DNA of 64,000 nt from Desulfobacter postgatei 2ac9. GTDB lineage: Bacteria; Desulfobacterota; Desulfobacteria; Desulfobacterales; Desulfobacteraceae. The notes below the pieces were generated by a model. The model searched no databases. It saw only the letters and a program-made list of their open reading frames with translations, and had not been told where the DNA came from. Positions 51,059 to 59,912 of the stretch are shown here, piece by piece; within the stretch, counting starts at the first letter, position 1, and each line of letters opens with the position of its first letter. The stretch is from positions 800,692 to 864,691 of the forward strand of contig NZ_CM001488.1 of NCBI RefSeq assembly GCF_000233695.2, in the 5' to 3' direction. The position numbers and the translations under genes are program-made.

Positions 51059-52243
51059 ATGAAACGGATTGCTTCACAGACCTCCCTGGGTGTAACCCTT
51101 TTGAAAATTATTCTGCCTGTATGCCTGATAGCCCTGGGTGTTACCGGTTTTTGGTACTACAAATCAAAAGTCGTGAAATTCAAACGTAACCCTGCTGTCA
51201 AAACAGCTCCGGTGGTCGATATCATGAAAGTGAATCCCAGCCGTGTTACTGCACAGATCCGGGCCATGGGTACGGTTCAGGCGGATCGGGAGGTGGTGAT
51301 TAAATCCCAGGTGGCCGGCACGGTCATCCAGGTGGCCCCGGAATTTGTCCAGGGGGGATTAATCCGCAAGGGCCAGCTCATGGTCCGGATTGATCCGGCG
51401 GACTATGCGCTGGCCGTGAACAAGGCCCAAAGTGCTTTGGCCCAGGCCCAGGCTGATTTTGAAATTGAAAAGGGGCGGCAGCAGATTGCAAGGGAAGAGC
51501 TCAAACTCATGTCCATGATGTCGCCCAATGAGGTGCAGGAGACCAGCCTGGTGTTGAGAAAACCCCAGCTTGAACAGGCCGGGGCTGCCGTGGCAAGTGC
51601 TCAAAGCGACCTTGAAACCGCCCGCCTCGACCTGGAACGTACCCGGATAATTGCCCCCTTCCATGCGCTGGTGCGATCCAAAGAGGTGGATGCCGGAGCT
51701 ATGACCGCAGCCCAGGGCGCCCTTGCCACCCTGGTGGACGTGACCTGCTACCAGGTGGAAGTCCAGGTGCCCCTGGATCGCTTGGACCGGATTCGGGTGC
51801 ATGAAACCAACGGGAGCCCTGTGCGTATCCGTTCCCTTTATGCGGGCCGGGAATGGGATGGACGTGTGGTGCGGACCACCGGGGCGGTAACTGAGCAAAG
51901 CCGCATGGCAGGCGTCATTATCCGGGTGGATGATCCCTTGGGGCTCGGGTCGGCCAAAGGGCGTCCTGCCATGCTGCTTGATGATCACGTTGAAGCGCTG
52001 ATTGAGGGACAGGTTTTTGACAATGTGTTTTCCCTGCCCCGGACCCTGATCCGGGAGGATTCCAGTTTGTGGATATATAAGGACGGGCGCCTGGAGATCC
52101 GTAAGGTGGCACCCGTGTGGATTGAAAATGATCGGGTGTTCATCCAGTCCGAGCTTTCCCCTGGTGATCTTGTGGTCTGCTCTGATCTTTCCGCGCCTGT
52201 CTCGGGCATGGCCGTGACCCTTGCTTTGGGGGAGAGCCGGTAA
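51059..52243 (+). CDS. RND efflux periplasmic adaptor (membrane fusion protein)
   Basis: The protein has 394 residues. A membrane anchor at about 14–30 leads to a lipoyl half-motif (VVIKSQVAGTVIQVAPEFVQGGLIRKGQLMV region), an alpha-hairpin (about 115–170), a second lipoyl half (RTRIIAPFHALVRSKEVDAG) and beta-barrel domains. It links the RND pump to the outer-membrane channel. Its TAA shares its last base with the pump ATG (TAATG), so adaptor and pump are coupled. Confidence 0.94.
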   Translation: MKRIASQTSLGVTLLKIILPVCLIALGVTGFWYYKSKVVKFKRNPAVKTAPVVDIMKVNPSRVTAQIRAMGTVQADREVVIKSQVAGTVIQVAPEFVQGGLIRKGQLMVRIDPADYALAVNKAQSALAQAQADFEIEKGRQQIAREELKLMSMMSPNEVQETSLVLRKPQLEQAGAAVASAQSDLETARLDLERTRIIAPFHALVRSKEVDAGAMTAAQGALATLVDVTCYQVEVQVPLDRLDRIRVHETNGSPVRIRSLYAGREWDGRVVRTTGAVTEQSRMAGVIIRVDDPLGLGSAKGRPAMLLDDHVEALIEGQVFDNVFSLPRTLIREDSSLWIYKDGRLEIRKVAPVWIENDRVFIQSELSPGDLVVCSDLSAPVSGMAVTLALGESR

Positions 52244-55200
52244 TGCCTGAACACAATCCTGGCTTTTCCGGTCCTGCAGGGCAGGGTCCAAGAGGTGCCA
52301 TGGCCTGGATGGCCGGCAACACCGTGGCTGCCAATCTGCTCATGGCGATTTTCCTTGTGGGTGGTCTTTTTATGGCATTTAACATCAAGCAGGAAGTGTT
52401 CCCCGAATTCTCCATGGATTCGGTGAGTATTTCGGTCTCCTATCCCGGGGCCAGCCCCGAAGAGGTGGAGTCCGGTATTATTCTGGCTGTGGAAGAGGCG
52501 GTGCGGGACCTTGAAGGCATTGATGAAATTACCTCCCAGGCCTCGGAAGGCCGTGCGTCGATCACCATAGAAGCCCTGGACGGTGCTGATGTCACCCGGT
52601 TGTGGCAGGAGATCAAAAGCGAAGTCGACCGGATTGACACCTTTCCGGATGAGGCTGAAGATCCGGTGATCGCCATTACCTCCCGGCAGCGGGAAGTGGT
52701 GCGTCTGGCCCTTTACGGGGATGCCCCGGAAACCACCATGCGGGATCTTGCCGATGATATCAGGGACAGGTTTTTGTCCGATCCTGAAATTACCCAGGTG
52801 GAACTGGAAGGCGTCAGGGAGCGTGAAATCCTGGTGGAGATCTCCACCAATACCCTGCGGCGCTACGGCATGACCCTGTCCGATGTCGCGGACGCCGTTT
52901 CCACGGCTTCGGTGGAACTGGGCGGCGGCGCCATCAAGTCCGGGGGCGGAGATATCCTGCTGCGCATCAAATCCCGGAAAGATTACGCCCGGCAATATGC
53001 AAAACTGCCTATTCTTACCCGGGAAGACGGCTCCCAATTGGTTTTGTCCGATATCGCCAAAGTAAGCGAAGGATTTGAGGATTCGCAGTCCTGGGCTTCA
53101 TTTAACGGCAAGCGGGCCGTTACCATTGCTGTTTACCGGGTGGGAAAACAGACTCCCACCAAGGTGGCGCAAGCCACCAAAAAGATGCTGGAAAGCATTA
53201 ATGAGGAGTTGCCAGAAGGGATTCATTTGAGCATTGTCAGGGATTTGTCCATGGTTTTTACCCAAAGGGCGGATCTTTTGCTGAGTAACGCCTATATGGG
53301 ACTTGCCCTGGTATTTTTGTGTCTTGCCCTGTTCCTTGAGATTCGTCTGGCCTTCTGGGTCAGCATGGGTATTCCCGTTTCATTTTTAGGCTCCTTTATC
53401 TTTTTGTCCGCAGCCGATTTCACCATCAATATGGTAAGCATGTTTGCCTTTATCGTGACATTGGGCATTGTGGTGGACGATGCCATAGTGGTGGGGGAAA
53501 ATATCTATTATTGCCGGCGCCAGGGCATGGGGTTCCTGGATGCCGCCACCCAGGGAACAAAAACTGTTGCTGTTCCTGTTTTCTTTTCGGTAGCCACCAA
53601 TATGGTCACCTTTATGCCCATCATGTACATCCCGGGTGAAATGGGGAAGATTTTTAAAACCATGCCTCTGGTGGTGGCGGCGGTGTTTGGTGTCTCTTTG
53701 ATCGAAAGTCTGTTTATCCTGCCGGCCCATTTAAGCCACCGCAACCGCCCTTTGTTTTTTCCTTTGAATGTTCTCGAAGCGTGGCAGGCAAAATTTTCTG
53801 AACAGTTTGAAACCATTGTCAAATCTGTGTACGGCAGGCTGATGTCTGTGCTGCTTTCCTGGCGGTATACGGTTTTTACCCTGGGACTTGCCCTGCTGCT
53901 CATCACCTTCGGATATGTAAAATCCGGAAAAATGGGTATGGTTCCGTTTCCCAAGGTCGAGTCCGATTACGCCTTCTGTGAGATTTACCTGCCCTATGGC
54001 ACGCCTGAAAACAAGGTGCGTGAAGTGGAATCCCATCTGGTGGCATCAGCTGAAAAGACCGTTGCGGAAAATGGTAAAGAAGCTTTGTCCACGGGGATTT
54101 TTTCCCAGGTCGAAGAGAACCATATCGAAATGAGGATCTATCTGACCGATCCCGAGGTGCGTCCGGTATCCACCTCCGAGGTGACCCGGATTTGGCGGGA
54201 AAAAACCGGCGTGGTTTCAGGCCTTGAGACCATTACCTTTGAATCCAACCGGGGCGGTCCCGGTTCCGGTAAAAGTCTGACTGTTTCCCTGAGCCACAGG
54301 GATACGGATACCCTGAACCGGGCCGGTGAGGACCTTGCCCGGCATCTGGCTGAATATCCCATGGTATCGGACATTGATGACGGATCTGCCCAGGGAAAAC
54401 GGCAGTTCGATATCACCCTGACCCCTGCCGGCCACCGCATGGGGCTGACCCCGAGAACCATTGCCGTCAAAATCCGGAATGCTTATCAGGGCGTTGAGGC
54501 GGTAAAAAATCAGCGCGGAAGAAACGAGGTTACGGTACGGGTGCGCCTGGCCGAAGGCGAACGTATTTCCGAAACCGCATTTGAAAATTATGTGCTCAAT
54601 ACCCCCAATGGAGAGATCATGCTTCGGGATGCCATTGAAACGGTCAAGGGCCGGGCCTACACACAGATCAACCGGACCAACGGACGGCGTGAAATTCTGG
54701 TGACGGCCAATGTCAACCCGCAGTCGTTGTCTGAAAATATTGTCCAGGATATGGAGCAGAAGATCCTGCCGTCCCTTGTGAGCCTTTATCCGGGCCTGTC
54801 CTACGGGTTCAAGGGTAAACAGGAAGATGTCAAAGAGAGCGTGGGGGCCCTGGTCAAAGGTCTGGGTCTGGCGTTATTCTGTATCTTTGCGCTTCTGGCC
54901 ATCCCCTTTAAGAGCTATTTTCAGCCGTTGATTATTATGTTATGCATCCCCTTCGGAATAATAGGGGCCGTGGCCGGCCATCTTATCATGGGATATTCCC
55001 TTTCCGTTATGAGTCTGTTCGGCATTGTGGCCATGTCCGGTGTGGTGGTCAACGACTCTTTGGTACTCATTGATTTTTCCAACCGGCTGGTACGCGGGGG
55101 GATGCCTGTGGCGGCTGCAATCAGGGCTGCAGGGATTCAGCGCTTCAGGCCTATTCTGTTGACCACGTTAACCACCTGCGGAGGACTGGCGCCGATCATC

Positions 55201-55365
55201 ACGGAAACGTCTCGCCAGGCAAAGTTTCTTATTCCCATGGCCATCTCCCTGGGGTTCGGTATTTTTTTTGCCACGCTGATTACCTTGGGGCTGGTGCCCT
55301 GTCTTTATCTGATATTAGAGGATATTAAAGGACTTTTTAAACACGAGGATAAACGTCATGGTTAA
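52243..55365 (+). CDS. RND-family efflux pump (AcrB/MexB-like inner-membrane transporter)
   Basis: The protein has 1040 residues, full length. The first TM (about 24–42) is followed by a porter domain starting EVFPEFSMDSVSISVSYPGA. The proton-relay Asp pair is in VDDAIVVGENI (about residue 410). The second half repeats the layout and ends with GIVAMSGVVVNDSLVLIDF and a final TM near 1010–1030. It uses the proton gradient to expel substrates. The substrate class is not readable; the sequence lacks the metal-binding Met/Glu signals I would expect for CusA. Confidence 0.94.
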   Translation: MPEHNPGFSGPAGQGPRGAMAWMAGNTVAANLLMAIFLVGGLFMAFNIKQEVFPEFSMDSVSISVSYPGASPEEVESGIILAVEEAVRDLEGIDEITSQASEGRASITIEALDGADVTRLWQEIKSEVDRIDTFPDEAEDPVIAITSRQREVVRLALYGDAPETTMRDLADDIRDRFLSDPEITQVELEGVREREILVEISTNTLRRYGMTLSDVADAVSTASVELGGGAIKSGGGDILLRIKSRKDYARQYAKLPILTREDGSQLVLSDIAKVSEGFEDSQSWASFNGKRAVTIAVYRVGKQTPTKVAQATKKMLESINEELPEGIHLSIVRDLSMVFTQRADLLLSNAYMGLALVFLCLALFLEIRLAFWVSMGIPVSFLGSFIFLSAADFTINMVSMFAFIVTLGIVVDDAIVVGENIYYCRRQGMGFLDAATQGTKTVAVPVFFSVATNMVTFMPIMYIPGEMGKIFKTMPLVVAAVFGVSLIESLFILPAHLSHRNRPLFFPLNVLEAWQAKFSEQFETIVKSVYGRLMSVLLSWRYTVFTLGLALLLITFGYVKSGKMGMVPFPKVESDYAFCEIYLPYGTPENKVREVESHLVASAEKTVAENGKEALSTGIFSQVEENHIEMRIYLTDPEVRPVSTSEVTRIWREKTGVVSGLETITFESNRGGPGSGKSLTVSLSHRDTDTLNRAGEDLARHLAEYPMVSDIDDGSAQGKRQFDITLTPAGHRMGLTPRTIAVKIRNAYQGVEAVKNQRGRNEVTVRVRLAEGERISETAFENYVLNTPNGEIMLRDAIETVKGRAYTQINRTNGRREILVTANVNPQSLSENIVQDMEQKILPSLVSLYPGLSYGFKGKQEDVKESVGALVKGLGLALFCIFALLAIPFKSYFQPLIIMLCIPFGIIGAVAGHLIMGYSLSVMSLFGIVAMSGVVVNDSLVLIDFSNRLVRGGMPVAAAIRAAGIQRFRPILLTTLTTCGGLAPIITETSRQAKFLIPMAISLGFGIFFATLITLGLVPCLYLILEDIKGLFKHEDKRHG

Positions 55366-55374
55366 AGTGGCGCT

Positions 55375-55566
55375 TTGTGCCTGATCGTTAGAAAAGTAGT
55401 CATCGGCAAGGAGCATATCTATGTGGCTGGTCTGAAAAATGATATACATGAAGTTGAAAAAAGGGACATCATCATGATGGGCTACGGGGGGGTTGTTCCA
55501 ATTGCAGAGATTGCAGGTATCCGGACTGCAGTTTTGGAAAATAAAGCCATGTACCCAAGGAGTTAA
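55375..55566 (+). CDS. Small hypothetical ORF between the RND operon and xdhC
   Basis: A 63-residue frame from TTG 55375 (or ATG 55423). It contains DIIMMGYGGVVPIAEIAGIRTAVLENKAMYPRS in its second half, ending 5 bp before xdhC. I recognise no family. AAGGAG inside its last codons serves as the xdhC ribosome-binding site. It could be a short leader gene, a remnant or chance. Confidence 0.3.
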   Translation: MCLIVRKVVIGKEHIYVAGLKNDIHEVEKRDIIMMGYGGVVPIAEIAGIRTAVLENKAMYPRS

Positions 55567-55571
55567 TTGAA

Positions 55572-56624
55572 ATGAGATCACTCATCCGCGAAAGCCTGGA
55601 TCTTCTGAACGACGGCACCCCGTTTGCCCTGGCCGTGATCATCGGCCACAAGGGCTCCACCCCGCGGACATCGGGCAGCAAGATGCTCGTCCGGCCGAAC
55701 AAAGGCATTTCAGGCAGCATCGGCGGCGGCCTGGTTGAAGCCGAGGTCATTGACGTCTGTGTCGATCTGCTGGACCGGTCACGCTCAAAAACCATGGATT
55801 TTAACCTGAACCAGGAGATTAAAGCGGGTATGGATATGGGCTGCGGAGGCAGTCTGACGGTCTGGCTTCGCAGCTTTGTTCCACCTTGTCCTTCGGAACA
55901 AATCGAGTTATGGCAGACACTGGCAGACCTGGAGGCCAAGGGGAAAAAGGCTTTGGCAGTTACCCGGATTGCGGCGGACAAAACCGCTGAAATCAGCCTG
56001 GTGCTGGAACAGGGTGAGGTGGCTGGCCCGGGCATGCTGCCCAAAGCCCTAATAGATGCGGCCGGGGAAAACCGGTTTACAGGCCCGGGTCCGGTGCGGC
56101 AGTTCTACGGGCTGGACGAGTTCATCATTGAGCCCCTGATCCGGCCGGATAGATTGTTCATTTTCGGGGCCGGCCATGTCGGGTTCCAGCTGGCAAAAAT
56201 GGCCCATTTGACTGATTTTTCCTGCGTGGTCACCGACGATCGGGCCGAGTTCGCCAATGAAGCGCGTTTCCCCCATGCTGCTGAGATCCGGGTGCTGGAT
56301 GATTTTTCCAGTGCGTTTGACGGTTTGGACATTGACGGCAATGCCTATATCGTTATCCTCACCCGGGGGCATCTCCATGACCAGACCGTGCTGGAACAGG
56401 CCTTAAAAACTGACGCCGCATATATTGGTATGATCGGCAGTAAAAAGAAAAAGAAGCAGATCTACGACAATCTGATGGCTAAAGGGGTGGCGCAGGCCCG
56501 GCTGGAACAGGTCTATGCCCCCATCGGTCTTAAAATCAAGGCTGAGACTCCGGCGGAGATTGCTGTAAGCATCATGGGAGAATTAATCAGCGTCAGGGCG
56601 GAAAATAAGGAGAACCCCTCCTGA
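55572..56624 (+). CDS. XdhC/CoxI-family molybdenum hydroxylase maturation protein
   Basis: The protein has 350 residues. The N-terminal XdhC_CoxI part has GSTPRTSGSKMLV, GSIGGGLVEAEV and MGCGGSLTV. The C-terminal Rossmann part has LFIFGAGHVGFQLAKMA and YIGMIGSKKKK. XdhC-type proteins bind the molybdenum cofactor and deliver it, after sulfuration, to xanthine-dehydrogenase-family enzymes. The likely client is the Mop-type oxidoreductase at 59913. AAGGAG precedes the ATG; its TGA overlaps the next ATG by one base. Confidence 0.93.
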   Translation: MRSLIRESLDLLNDGTPFALAVIIGHKGSTPRTSGSKMLVRPNKGISGSIGGGLVEAEVIDVCVDLLDRSRSKTMDFNLNQEIKAGMDMGCGGSLTVWLRSFVPPCPSEQIELWQTLADLEAKGKKALAVTRIAADKTAEISLVLEQGEVAGPGMLPKALIDAAGENRFTGPGPVRQFYGLDEFIIEPLIRPDRLFIFGAGHVGFQLAKMAHLTDFSCVVTDDRAEFANEARFPHAAEIRVLDDFSSAFDGLDIDGNAYIVILTRGHLHDQTVLEQALKTDAAYIGMIGSKKKKKQIYDNLMAKGVAQARLEQVYAPIGLKIKAETPAEIAVSIMGELISVRAENKENPS

Positions 56625-57718
56625 TGCCGGCCGCCCTTATCCCGGCAGCAGGTCTCTCCTCCCGAATGGGCCGGTACAAGCCGCTGCTGCCTTTGGGGCG
56701 TACCACCATGATTGAAACCGTCATCGACCTGTTTAAAGCTGCAGGGATCCGGGAGATTATTGTGGTCACCGGTCACAACCATGACCAATTGGCAGGGACC
56801 GTTGAAGCGGCAGGTGCCAGGCCTTTGTTCAACCCGGATTATGCCTCGGGCATGTTCTCCTCCATTCGCAACGGGGTGGCAACACTGTCGTCGGGTATAG
56901 AGGGCTTTTTCCTTTTGCCGGCCGACATCCCGGCCATCCGGCCCACCACCCTAAACTTCATCCGTAGAAAATTCGAGGCGGCCAAAGACAGCTTGATTGT
57001 ACCGGCATTCAACGGCCAAACCGGTCATCCGCCCCTGATTCCGGCCCGGCTGATCCCCGTCATAACCGGCGCTGATCCTGACGCCAATCTAAGGCGGATC
57101 CTGTTTTCAGATCCAAGCCGCATTATCCAACTGCCGGTCCATGACCGGGGCATTCTCATGGATGCCGACACCCCGGAAGGTTATCAGCAAATAAAGCAAA
57201 AATATGAGAGACTGGAAATTGCCGATGAAGCGGAATGCCGGTCCATTATTGACCGGGAGCTGCCCGATGCCCCGGCAATTCGGGCCCATCTGCACCAGGT
57301 ATGTGATACTGCGCTGACCCTTGCCCGGGCTCTCCATTCGTGCGGGCTTGATTTTGATACCGACATCATCAGAGCAGGGGCGCTGCTCCATGACATTAAA
57401 AGAAAAGAAGCGCACCATGCCGAGGCCGGCAGTCGTTTTCTCAAAGCGTTGGGATTCCAAAAAATCGCAGATGTTACGGCTGTCCACATGGATCTCACCC
57501 CCGGCCCGGAACTGGATGAAACCCAGATTGTCTTTTTTGCAGACAAGCTGTGCAGGGGAGACCAACTGGAACTGGATTACTCAGGTCGATTCCACGAAAA
57601 AGCACGCTGTCTGCCCCATGCCGAAAAGGAGATTTTTAAAAGACTTGAAACTGCTCAGCACATACATGCCCGGATCGAATCAGCTGTCGGCCGATCTCTC
57701 AGGGAAATTCTCGGATAA
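56624..57718 (+). CDS. MobA-like nucleotidyltransferase fused to an HD domain
   Basis: The protein has 364 residues. An N-terminal NTP-transferase domain (1–190) has PAAGLSSRMGRYKPLLPLG, and LLPADIPAIRPT for metal binding, like MocA/MobA enzymes that add CMP or GMP to molybdopterin. A C-terminal HD domain follows (about 220–345; HLHQVCDTALTLARALH, ALLHDIK with the His-Asp pair, then HHAEAG). It starts on the last base of xdhC. A cytidylyltransferase making molybdopterin cytosine dinucleotide for the Mop-type enzyme fits the context; the role of the HD half is unknown. Confidence 0.88.
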   Translation: MPAALIPAAGLSSRMGRYKPLLPLGRTTMIETVIDLFKAAGIREIIVVTGHNHDQLAGTVEAAGARPLFNPDYASGMFSSIRNGVATLSSGIEGFFLLPADIPAIRPTTLNFIRRKFEAAKDSLIVPAFNGQTGHPPLIPARLIPVITGADPDANLRRILFSDPSRIIQLPVHDRGILMDADTPEGYQQIKQKYERLEIADEAECRSIIDRELPDAPAIRAHLHQVCDTALTLARALHSCGLDFDTDIIRAGALLHDIKRKEAHHAEAGSRFLKALGFQKIADVTAVHMDLTPGPELDETQIVFFADKLCRGDQLELDYSGRFHEKARCLPHAEKEIFKRLETAQHIHARIESAVGRSLREILG

Positions 57719-58262
57719 AGGCCCCTTACTCTTCATTCTGCGTCACGGACAGATCAAGGGTCATGGTACCCGCCGGTTCATCGGTCAAACCGACATCCCC
57801 CTGGATCAGACAGGCCGGGAGCAGGCCAGAAGCTGGCAGGCGCCCTTCGCCGCCGTTGGTTTCAAACAGGTTTACACCTCGGCTTTGACCCGGTGCCGGC
57901 AAACAGCGGCCTTTGCCTGCCCTGACAGCACATCCGTTATCGACCGCCGCCTCAACGAAATCGACCTGGGAGAGTGGGACGGCCGGGAATTTGAGCACAT
58001 CAAAACCAAGCATCCGGATCTATTTGAACAGCGGGGCCGGGATATTTACGGTTTCTGCCCCCCGGCCGGAGAAAGCTTCAAAGACCTTTTTTCCCGGGTG
58101 TCACCTTTTTTCAGTCAACTGCCCCTGTTATCGCATACCCTGTTGGTCACCCATGCCGGCGTAATCAGGGCCATGCTCTGCTTTTGGGCTGGTAAAAAAA
58201 TGGAAAACCTCCTCAACTTTAAAACTCATTTCGGACAGCTGTTCGTGCTGGCTAAGGAATAG
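57666..58262 (+). CDS. Histidine phosphatase family protein (phosphoglycerate mutase-like)
   Basis: The protein has 198 residues from ATG 57666, overlapping the previous gene by 53 bp; no good ribosome-binding site is seen. The catalytic motif RHG is at 26–28 (FILRHGQ), with YTSALTRCRQTAAF, NEIDLGEWDGREF and a C-terminal VTHAGVIRAML. It resembles CobC/PhoE-like phosphatases. Its place behind xdhC and the MobA-HD gene suggests a link to cofactor metabolism, but the substrate is unknown. It is convergent with the ALDH gene, 2 bp apart. Confidence 0.85.
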   Translation: MPGSNQLSADLSGKFSDKGPLLFILRHGQIKGHGTRRFIGQTDIPLDQTGREQARSWQAPFAAVGFKQVYTSALTRCRQTAAFACPDSTSVIDRRLNEIDLGEWDGREFEHIKTKHPDLFEQRGRDIYGFCPPAGESFKDLFSRVSPFFSQLPLLSHTLLVTHAGVIRAMLCFWAGKKMENLLNFKTHFGQLFVLAKE

Positions 58263-58264
58263 GC

Positions 58265-59833
58265 TTAAATGTCCCCGTCGATGTTAAATTCGATACCTTG
58301 GGCAAGCGGCAATTCCTTGCCCCAGTTAATGGTGTTGGTCTGACGTCTCATGTATGCTCGCCACGCATCGGACCCGGATTCACGCCCGCCGCCGGTCTCT
58401 TTTTCACCGCCGAATGCGCCACCGATTTCGGCACCGGACGTGCCGATGTTCACGTTGGCAATGCCGCAGTCAGAGCCTTTGTGTGAAAAAAAAATTTCCT
58501 GGTACTGCAAGGAGGTTGTGAAGATTGCGGAAGACAGGCCCTGGGGCACGTCGTTATGCAGTTCAAGGGCTTGCTCAAACCCATTGTATTCAATGATGTA
58601 CAGGATGGGTGCAAAGGTTTCGCTCTGGACAATGGGGAAATCATTTTTTACTTCAGCCACAGCCGGGAACACATAATGACCGCCTTCACAACCGTTCACA
58701 GTGGTCCGCTCTCCGCCGTAAAGAATCTTTCCACCGGACGCCTTAACTGCTTTCAGGGCTTGTTCCATAGCAAGGAGAGCCTCTTCGTCAATAAGCGGCC
58801 CCATGAGCGTGTCATTGACCAGGGGATTGCCGATCTTAATCTGTTTGTAGGCACTGATCAGGTTGTTGACAAAGGCTTGTTTCACTGAAGAGTGAATGAT
58901 GATCCTTCGGGTGGAGGTGCAGCGTTGTCCAGCGGTACCCACAGCACCGAACAGCGTGGCCCGGACGGCCATGTCCATGTCTGCGTCTTCGGTGATGATA
59001 ATGGCATTGTTGCCGCCAAGTTCCAGCAGGGACCGTCCTAAACGACCGCCAACCACTTGACCCACATGTTTACCCATGGCCGTGGACCCTGTGGCGGAAA
59101 TCAGAGGAATGCGTTTGTCATGGAGCATGGGCTCGCCCACATCGGTTCTGGTGCCGATGACCATGTTGAAAATACTTTCAACACCGTATTTGTCAACCAC
59201 AGGCGCAAGGATGTTCTGGATGGCAATACTGGTCAAAGGCACCTTTGAGCTGGGTTTGAACACAATCGCATCACCGCAGACAGAGGCAATCAACGTGTTC
59301 CAGGACCATACGGACGCAGGAAAATTAAACGCAGTGATCAGCCCGACAATTCCCAGGGGGTGCCATTGTTCGTACATCCGGTGCTCGGGCCGTTCAGAAT
59401 GCATGGTCGGGCCATAGAGCCGGCGGCTCAGGCCCATGGCGAAATCGGCAATGTCAATCATCTCCTGGACCTCGCCCTCGCCTTCAGCCCGGATTTTACC
59501 GACCTCAAGAGAAATCAGGGCACCTAATGTCTTTTTATTCTCCCGTAATGCATCACCGATCTCACGCACCATTTCGCCGCGTCGCGGAGCAGGCATCATG
59601 CGGAAGGTTTTAAACGCTTCCTGGGCCTTGGTCATCACTGTTTCATAGTCTTTTTTTTCAGCCATCAAAACACTGGCAATGGGTTTGCCGTTGATGGGGG
59701 AATAGGAAACAAGCTCTTTTCCCTTTGTTTCAATCCAACCTTTGCTGCCACCGGTTGTAGCACCGTAATTCACAGATTTAATCCCCAAGGTATCAAGTAT
59801 TTGTTTTACTTCTGCATTAAATCCGTTGCCCAT
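58265..59833 (-). CDS. Aldehyde dehydrogenase family protein (ALDH7-like)
   Basis: The protein has 522 residues from ATG 59833, with AGAGGTG 6 nt upstream. The NAD-binding region has FKPSSKVPLTS, LELGGNNAIII contains the general-base Glu, and GTAGQRCTSTRR has the catalytic Cys. ETFAPILYI and the GGAFGGEKETGGGRESGSDAW C-terminal pattern resemble alpha-aminoadipic semialdehyde dehydrogenases (ALDH7). It oxidises an aldehyde to the acid with NAD. It lies 79 bp downstream of the aldehyde oxidoreductase gene on the same strand. Confidence 0.93.
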   Translation of the reverse strand: MGNGFNAEVKQILDTLGIKSVNYGATTGGSKGWIETKGKELVSYSPINGKPIASVLMAEKKDYETVMTKAQEAFKTFRMMPAPRRGEMVREIGDALRENKKTLGALISLEVGKIRAEGEGEVQEMIDIADFAMGLSRRLYGPTMHSERPEHRMYEQWHPLGIVGLITAFNFPASVWSWNTLIASVCGDAIVFKPSSKVPLTSIAIQNILAPVVDKYGVESIFNMVIGTRTDVGEPMLHDKRIPLISATGSTAMGKHVGQVVGGRLGRSLLELGGNNAIIITEDADMDMAVRATLFGAVGTAGQRCTSTRRIIIHSSVKQAFVNNLISAYKQIKIGNPLVNDTLMGPLIDEEALLAMEQALKAVKASGGKILYGGERTTVNGCEGGHYVFPAVAEVKNDFPIVQSETFAPILYIIEYNGFEQALELHNDVPQGLSSAIFTTSLQYQEIFFSHKGSDCGIANVNIGTSGAEIGGAFGGEKETGGGRESGSDAWRAYMRRQTNTINWGKELPLAQGIEFNIDGDI

Positions 59834-59912
59834 ATCAATCACCTCTTGACACGATTTGTTAATAATCAGAATTTATTATTCTTAATAGTACCGTCGCAGT
59901 TGCCCGAAATTG

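Noticed and set aside
57321..57665. Upstream extension of the histidine phosphatase frame
   Set aside because: The first 115 codons lie out of frame inside the MobA-HD gene and show no family similarity; the phosphatase fold begins near 57720.
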